From Solen grandis (taxonomy: Eukaryota > Mollusca > Bivalvia > Adapedonta > Solenidae): DNA of 64,000 bases. The notes beneath the pieces were generated by a model. The model searched no databases and was not told the DNA's origin. It was given only the letters and a program-made list of their open reading frames with translations. The DNA lies in assembly GCA_021229015.1 (NCBI GenBank), contig CM037790.1, positions 58,173,997-58,237,996 of the forward strand. Reading direction: 5' to 3'. Within the stretch, counting starts at the first letter, position 1; each line of letters begins with the position of its first letter. Positions 36,001-45,000 of this stretch are shown here, piece after piece. A program made the position numbers and the translations under genes.

Positions 36001-39000
36001 GTATAGAGAACGCATACTTGAGTAGAATCTTAAGCTAAACAAAACATGCTGTGCGAATATGTTGAGCACTTTTACATACCATATGACGTTTAAGTAAAAT
36101 ATTTAATGCAAATGGTTTGGTATATGATATAAGCATATTTTGTTTTTTGGAAACTAATTTGTACAAAATATTGACAATATATTGAATTACATCCATTTTT
36201 TGTATTGCTTAGGTGTTTTAATTTTAGCCAAAATGGGGGTAGGGTAAAGCTATTGTCAATAACTTCTTTATTTAACTGTAATTTGTCTTAAAATTTTATA
36301 TCTGCATTATTGGAACAGATTTAGAATATACAGAGTTTCTTAAGATCTTGAAAAGCTACCTTAAATAAAGCTCCGTGTGGAGAGATAAACCTGATCGATT
36401 TAAAATTGTATTACAGTTTTGACTTGATGACAAACCTGACTAAAAACAGCTACATAAATGTTTACACATAAATACCTGCTGCACTATAGTTAAAACCAAA
36501 ATAGTTTTTCACATCCATTTTGGAACACTCCGTTAGTATGTTTATATAGTTCTTTGTTGCGGCAGTAACATTTACCGAAAAAATTTGTTTTATGTATAGG
36601 AGTTTCACTGGAATAGTTGTTGATGCACATTTACTTCAAAATTATTGTATTTTTCAATAGCGTTCAATCATTTAAGAGCATTTACGTGTTTGCTGATTAA
36701 AATAAACCAGTTGTTTATAAAATGAGTTTACGTAACTAACACAAAACTGACCAAACTGCACGCGTAGCAGCGCATGATAATAATTAGTATTGCATTTTTA
36801 CATGTTTTGATCTATCAAACGATGGCTGACGTTACCTTCATTACACGTCTGTCCTCTCCAGCCGGGTTTACATCCGGGCGTGGAGCAGTTGCCCGAGGTT
36901 CTATTACAAGGTTTATTGTCGACACAGTGACACTCTTGATCACAACTCGTGCCGTAGTATCCAGTTCCACAGTCTGGAAATACATACAACAACTGTTTAA
37001 AAAAGAGAATCTAACCATATTTCTTTTATTCCGATTGGTAAATATTTTGATAGCTAATACCAAGACTTCTGGACTTCTCCTATGTTGGTCAAAAACTTTA
37101 CGTCAGAGAAGGTCTTGAACTATTCTCGCCAATTTACAATCATCAGATTCGCTGCTGCTACTTTTCGATTATGTACGTTTATATCAAGCTAGAACTGTTC
37201 GAAAGAGAAATTCTAACAAGTAACTACTTTAAAATGAAATTATAGATAGGCCACATGCAGAATTTTTCTTGAAAAATTGAAATGCTGGATTATCTAATTT
37301 CTATTTAAAGGCCCATTATTCTTCCAAAAACAGTGTATATTCTTCGGACAAAAAGTTAAGTGTGTGCTACAGATTAATTACGAGATGCATTCTGCACATA
37401 CTCGTTTACGACTATGTTACTACAATGTATAGATAAGAATTGAACTTTTACTTAAGACAAATTATTTATTTACCAAAATAATTAATTTGCATTTTGCCCA
37501 TTTCTTCGTCTGTTATCCATAGACATTTCGTATACATGTCTCCATTAAAGAATCACGAAGGCATAAATTGATGACGTAGCAGATAAACAAACTGTGATTC
37601 AATTTCAAATTAATTCCGAAAATACTCGCCAATGCAAAATGTAGACACTAGGAGCAAAATACTAAATTGCGTAGACTGATCAACATTTTCAATTCATTTA
37701 ACCGTTATTTTACAGCAGATATTTTCCCATTATGTTCCATTTGTGTTAGTCTACAATATGACAATGTTCTTTTTTACTTTCTTTTTCATGAAAATTGAAC
37801 CATTATGAAATATAGGGTTTTTTTCTTATAAACCAATCTGAATTTTTTTTTATTCATTATAAATTTTTTTTCCTTAATGAGATTTAGTAAAGGCAAATTT
37901 ATACTTGAAATACATAACAGGCCATGATCCAGGGGGGGGGGGGGGGGGGGGGGGGGGTTGGCAGCTGCCCTGGTCATACATTTTTCTAGGCTACAATGTT
38001 GTCTAGAGGAAATCCCCATCGTGGGCCCCATACTGAACCAACTGCATAACCACCTGACCAGCCAGACTCCTATTGTCTTATGGCGCCCTGCTGTTAATGT
38101 GTAGATATCCGAATCAGCAGTCGTCCATGACTGTGTGATAAGCATGTGTTTAGGGTACTGCGGACACGTTCACTGATTGAGAGAAATTTACATGTCGTCT
38201 GCTGAGCAATCTAACAATTGGGAAAATAGGCTAGTGCCAAGTTTGTATCAGTTACAACTATAAACTATTCTAGACAAATGCAGTTAAGGAAATAACATAA
38301 AATAGTTAAGCATAAAATTAGCCGCTAAAAATAACAACTAAGCTGGACATTAAAATGTCGAAACAATTTCACTAGAGCCTAATGAAAAAAATGACTAAAT
38401 CTACTCAACGAAATTTTTAATTCACTTTTCTCTACATGTACAAATTTTTAAATCTTGCATTAAAAGCGGACTAATTAGATGCCGGCAGGTTGATGAACTT
38501 TCAGGTATGAAAAATTGCCGATTTCGGTTTTGAAAAAGTTAAAAAGGTAATGATTTTTTTTCTACTGAAGCAAAAAAAACAACTCTTAGTATTCTGCAGA
38601 GTAGATTCATACCTACCGCTAGCCATACAAATTAAACATAATCAGAAATGGGTTGTGTTTCTAAATGTCATCAGCTTTACTATTTTTACATTACTTTTTA
38701 AGTATTATTTTTATGAAACTAACTCCTCTTAATATTTTTCCTGAAAAGAATAAATACAAATAGTAGGCCGATACATCATCATGTTCACTTAATAATAATC
38801 TACATATATATTGTATTCACGGTCTCTTAATATAGACACCCACGTGTATTACAAATTTATAAATAAATGAAAAAGAAATGAAAGAATTTGAAAATTTCAA
38901 TCTGCCATAGTTTAGGACAATCCATATTTTGGGACAATTTATATGTAGATTATGCATATTCACTAATTCAAATCAAATCCAGGTAATCAACAACTGAACA

Positions 39001-42000
39001 TGTTACTGATAAGTCGATGAATACGAAATACTAGTGAACTGAAAATATGAAATATCAACATCTTTTATTACTGAATTATATTGTTTGTTTTGTCACTGAT
39101 ATATTTAGAAAAAAATGTACAAAAATCGACACGCAGAAGGGGTGGGGGTAAAAACAGTTTGCGGTTGAAAATGCACGAGACACCTGGGGCCCAAACCTTC
39201 TGCAACCATCCGACCCTAAAACGTGCGCCTGATTTTTTTTATCTTGGAAGTTTGTATGTGAAGGCTGCTTCCAGATCGACAATTAGACAGTCATGATTAC
39301 CAAGTTCGAACCTAATACAGCATATACCCGGTATTCCCTTCTACATATTTGACAAAACATGTTTAAAGTGATTTTTTTCCTCAGACTTAAACAAAACTGT
39401 CTTTTACACTGTTGAGTCTAAAACTGATGATTATTCAAAGCATTCACTAATTAATAGTGTACACAAGTCACTTTTGTGTGTGTGTGGGGGGGGGGGGGGG
39501 GGGGTGTAAAAACATACATTTTTATGCCAGTTTGCGGTTGAAAATGCACGAGACACCTATATTTTTACCCTATCCCCCATTACCGGAGTAAATGCCCTTT
39601 CAGTAATATCAGTGTCCCAGTCTGCCCCCCACTACCGTCATTTTTTTAATACAACTGTAGTCAAATACTATTGCACAGTAGTTATTCAATAGTATGGCTT
39701 TGCGAAGGTATATTATAAAATAATATCGCTCAAGGCTCAGTCCCACTTGACAATTTTTGCCGTGGGGATGTACTCCCTCGGGAGAACTTCATTTCTTGCA
39801 CTGAAATTTTCCCCTGTATGTTCGCGAAGTTTTATCGGGGATAACTGGCCGGGGAGCTTCCGCGAAATATTCTTTTCCTCCGAGGAATCCCTTAGGATTC
39901 GGTGATGTCTCGAAGGTTTGGCGACCTTTCTGTGACACATTCCAGATCTTGTGATAGAATCTCAGAATATTCGCAAAAAATCGGCAAGCGCACTCTAAAA
40001 TTTGTTGCTTTTTTGGTCAACCTTAGACTGAGACGGTCAAAAAGACCATGGGGCATTGCTGGGGGCATCCTCATATACCCCTAAAAGTCTACCCTTGATT
40101 TTGTCCAGGATGGTTCGACACAACGATACATCCCCTAATCTACGGGGATATTCCCCCGATGATGTTTCAAATTCGGTGAAGCTCCGGGGCACCTTCCCCG
40201 ATCATCGGAGAAATGTCCCGAGCATCGGGAGCCATCCACGATAATACAAGGCCATTGTACCATAGCCGAAACATCAGTGAACGTTTCAACGGACCAATCC
40301 CGAAGCTTCTAATGTGACTGCTCCGTCTTTTTGGCTCAAACATCTGATGCCATCGGGAGAAAAATTGTGTATTTCCACATTCTCCAATGGGACCTACGCA
40401 ATAGATCCATGGTCTTCAAGTTTTAAAAAAAATATCTCCAAATTCTATCCCCAGATACCCTTCAGAATGCATCTCCGTCACACTAAAAACATTTTTTTCC
40501 GGGGGAGCATGCCCGGACCCCACTAGCACTCACACCACATTCAAATTTTGGCCCCTCCAGCGGAAAAAATCTGGATCCAGGCCTCATATATCGGAACTAA
40601 CGACTGGAACGGAAATAAAATAATCATGAAGCCTTATATGCAATTAATTTCTGTGTATCACTATTATTCTACCTTGTTCAATGTGAAAATATTCTATTTT
40701 TAGTCTCTCTTATAACGTATTAAAACATATTATCGTCCGAAAATCCTATGATTCTCTGGAATCGGGGGTTCACCTACAGGCGCCGCTACATGATATGAAC
40801 AATTATCATTCATAAAAAAACAATGCAGGAGACGAGCTTCTAGCTTCTTGTTAAGATTTTCAATTGATTATTTATGCTATAAAAGATTTTTGGTGGATAT
40901 AGGGTAATAAGCAGACAAGTAAGAGTAGGAAATCGGTTTATTGCAAGAGATTTAAGTTTTTCTTGCCAGAGATGTATTACTTTTTTCAATAAAAAACGCA
41001 ACTTCCTGTTTACATAGTGGCGATCAGTAAAAATTGTTCCCAACAAAATGACCTTACCGCGCTACCAGAGAACCCGCGATACAACCGGAAATCCTCTAAA
41101 TACCCCCCCCCCCTTTTTAATTAAAAAGCATATTATCAATTCTTCCTGTGATAATTGTTTTATTCTTCTCGGGGAATAGTTTTGTGTTTCGTTATAATTT
41201 TTCGGCCGTTAGTCAGTTTATTTTCACCCTGACTTTCTTGTGAAAATCACAGTAATGACGCGGAATAAAATTAGGCTTTTCATTGGTTATTATATACTTT
41301 GCTAAATTCCCATTGGTCATTGTAAAATTAGTCAAAAGAAAAGAAAGGAGTTGCGGAAACGGGTTTCTTTTAATTTCTGCTTGTTTTAAAGGTTAAAGTT
41401 TTCTTCCCCTGCGAACGAATAGTAATACAATGCACCTTTTTAATGTAAACTGAAAGAGTAGAACGCTAAAAAATAGGAAACGCATATATTTCGGAACTGA
41501 TTGTTCGACCCTGACAGATATATATTCAACAAAAATGTAATACCCGGTTTTGTTTTGTAGCCCGCGAAACGACGTCTAATGCGCAGATATTTTAAGGCTG
41601 TAAGTGTCTACTAAGATTGTACAAATTATTTGGATCCGTGATATTTCAAAGAGCTGCACTGACACAGGAATTACACAACTATTAAACCAATAACAAACTC
41701 TATTACATGTTAAACCATTTAGACACTAATCATCAAGCTGGTTACCACGGCCGAGTATCTTTTTTTAAAGATAATTAATGTTGTTTAAGAAATAATCTAT
41801 GTCTACCCGAGTTTTGTTGTAAATTTAAACACAGAATTGAAGCCCTCGTGATATAATGATATAAACACACAACAAAACTCGAATAAAGATAGATTATTTC
41901 GATTCTAACATGTTTTTCGACTTTTTTATTTGGATTACTTCACTCCAGCTTGCCGATCGAATTACCTCCCTCGTATATACAGATTGGCAGATAAAAGTAA

Positions 42001-45000
42001 AATCTGTAGGATATAAATTCTTTACTTACATTAATATGTTATTCCCTTTGATTTAATTAATTTAATTTTATTTTTCATCCATGTAATGAGGAAAAACTTC
42101 TAAAATGAAAATATTTAAATGTGTAATTCACTTCTTTCCATGACGTCATCAAAACTGAAGCGTAAAAATGTTTACTACGATGTTTACGTTCATTAATAAA
42201 TTATTACGAGGGAGGAAATTGTAAGGGGAGCGCGCTGCGACCTGTGCTTTGTTTCGATTTACACACAATTTGTTACCTTCTTTCTGTATAGAGAGACGGA
42301 TTTAAGAACAAAATGACAAGAGAAAAAAGATAGATGTGTTCTGCAAAATAAGTAAACATACCTCCTTCATACACTTTGAATTCACAAATCACAAGTATGT
42401 TTGGCCTCTTGACGGTGATTGTTGACGCTACAATATCCGACAGGTTCCAGTAGAAGACGTACGGTTTCCCGGGAACGGGGTGTGGATCTCCATACGCCTC
42501 TTCCGGAAGTGACATGTTTGATAGGTGGAGAGTGTAATTACCCACCTGGTCTGTTTGATCTGTGGAGTTGCGACGTTTTACGATTATTAATAAAAAGGAC
42601 AGCATGAATTAGAAAATATTTCTGAACGTAAAATAAATGAAACTCATCTCCTTTCGGTGATAGTTAAAACATATTCATGCTGTGTGTGTTTGTGTTACTG
42701 TCCAACTTGCCGAATGATCACCGTATTATTGAAAGTTAATATTGATGGGAAAATTTAACCCAACCCTTAATGCGGTAGATATGAATAGGAAATCGTAATT
42801 TTAATGAATTGTATTATTTACACAATATTAAATATGAAAATAATAATCATAAGAAGAATACTTCTCGCGATGAGTTTGACACCACGTATGGGATACATCT
42901 GACCAAGCTCGAGTCTCCACCAAGGTTGACTGGCATTTGTGACACTGCAGCACTGACAACTGTCGACTAGTATACTCTCCGACTCGTCTATAGCCAGGCT
43001 GGCGTTCATATCCAGATACGCGGTCGACATGGATACCGTCAGCTGTGGGCGTATGGTGTGCAGCAAATCTTCATCTGCAGGTAGTGTTTGAATTATATTA
43101 TGTTTGATCTTACTGTTACGTCAAGTTAAACAGGATTATGATACACGTATCTACATATATAAACAGACATGATATATTTGCTACAGGTCAGACAAAAATA
43201 TCCGACCTCACAAGGCTATGTGTTACATTATTAAGGCAATGCGAAATTAATTCACCGATCTTATTTTCTCATATATTGATGATCACAGGCTGCAATTAAC
43301 CCAGGCGTACGCATAGGTACTATATCACACGTTTTACTTTTATTTGCAGATAATGTGATAATGACTGGTAAAACTTCTGAAAAATTGCAACAAATCTTAA
43401 CTCTTTTAGTTTAATTATAATTAAAAGAAAGAGAGAGAAAGGAAGAAAGACAGGTAGATAACTGGTCCGATAGAACTAAGCGCGGCATGAGAAAACGTTG
43501 AGATACATGATAGCCTCGTATACATGCAGGATTAACTCGCGATATTTACCAGTTACGGTCCTCTTGTTCGTTTAACTGATGTTAGTAACACAAATCTTCA
43601 ATGGCAAACATGTAAGATGACAGCTTACTGATATGATTGATTCCCTTATTGCGTCTCGCTGTGTGGTCGAGCAACCTTACTCATGTTTATTTATGTCAAA
43701 AGTATAAAGTATTATCAAACAAATAATTAACTTTGTTAATCTTATCAATATTATATTGCTTTCAATATACATTGGAGGTTACCATAAATATGCATTTATT
43801 TTCAATCTCGTCCGGGTCTCGTTGGAATCTCGTTCGCCGCGCGCGACTTCAGCAAATCGATATGGGCAAAGAATAAGCTGCCAATCTCTGTTTATAAGTC
43901 TCCGTGTAATGTACTTTTTATCACATTGGTACATACTTAAAAATTGAGAATATTTAAGTGGTAGGCAATAACATTTTGAATGGCCTTTTAAATAATTGAA
44001 AAATGATAATTCGAAGTAAATTAAATAGTTTGTGTTAATAATTTTATATATGTTGCACCTTTTCATTTCTTTATATAAGAAATATTACATGCTCTGTTGC
44101 AATATATAGTATATTAGGTCGATACCTCTAAATAACCGAAATTGCTAGGATGATAATATTCTCATAAAAACTGTGTATACTTTAGCATCGAGTATTGTGG
44201 AAATGGTCAAACAAATTTGGTATTAAATGTACGGAAATTTTTACGGTTGATCAACTCAAAAACCGATCACGTACAAATCGCCCTATGTCGGTGTACATGT
44301 ATATGTATTCCGTACAACAGTCTGTTGTTCTGAAGACACTGACACCTCAGACATTCATTTTCAACATGTTTATTTTTGTTATAACCTTGATTTACTTGAA
44401 ATGAACGAGTTTCTCTATGCCATATTTACGTTAAAAGTTTAAGGTTGGAGTTTACACTCGTATGTTACAAATTCTTAAATTTTGATTTTTACTGGCTTAT
44501 TTTTTACACTTGGTTAACATTTAAGATTGAAAACGTTCATTCTACATTGGAAAGTATCAACTCTCTATGTTTTTACAAATTCAACCAAGAGAACAATTCT
44601 TCAAATACAACAAAAGATAGAATTTTTTTTAAATAAGAATGTTATTGGCGGATATACTGCACATCGTGTTTTACCGATAGACGGCGCTGCTACAGAATAG
44701 TTGTTTTAAATTGCAGTTTTTTTTTTCTACGTATATTGAACGTTCAATTTATCAGTTAATCGCTTACATTATACATTCATTTCTTTTGTTTTATTTTTTA
44801 ATTAAACTGAAGAAAACATTGTCTCTTTGGTTACACTTTACACTCATAAAGGTTTAACATCTTTTATTTGCCTGGCTGAGTATCCGACAGATGTAAGGCA
44901 ACTTCTTGGTTTTGTGACCAGCACTGGTTCTACTATTTTATGGTAAACGCAAGAGAGAAAACAGTACCAAACTAACTTTAGCGACAGTAAAGTGGCGCAG

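Larger units (their letters stand above)
36974..42361. other. Long intron of the FTP-EGF gene with low-complexity tracts
   Basis: No coding exon was recognised. It contains poly-G runs at about 37931-37957 and 39487-39503, and a GC-richer block (39730-40240) starting CAGTCCCACTTG that resembles a block at 45131-45420. Two palindromic MITE-like units are listed separately. Confidence 0.5.

Noticed and set aside
39902..40244. Short overlapping frames in the GC-richer block
   Set aside because: Frames are open on both strands because of base composition, and the block looks like a dispersed repeat related to 45131-45420.
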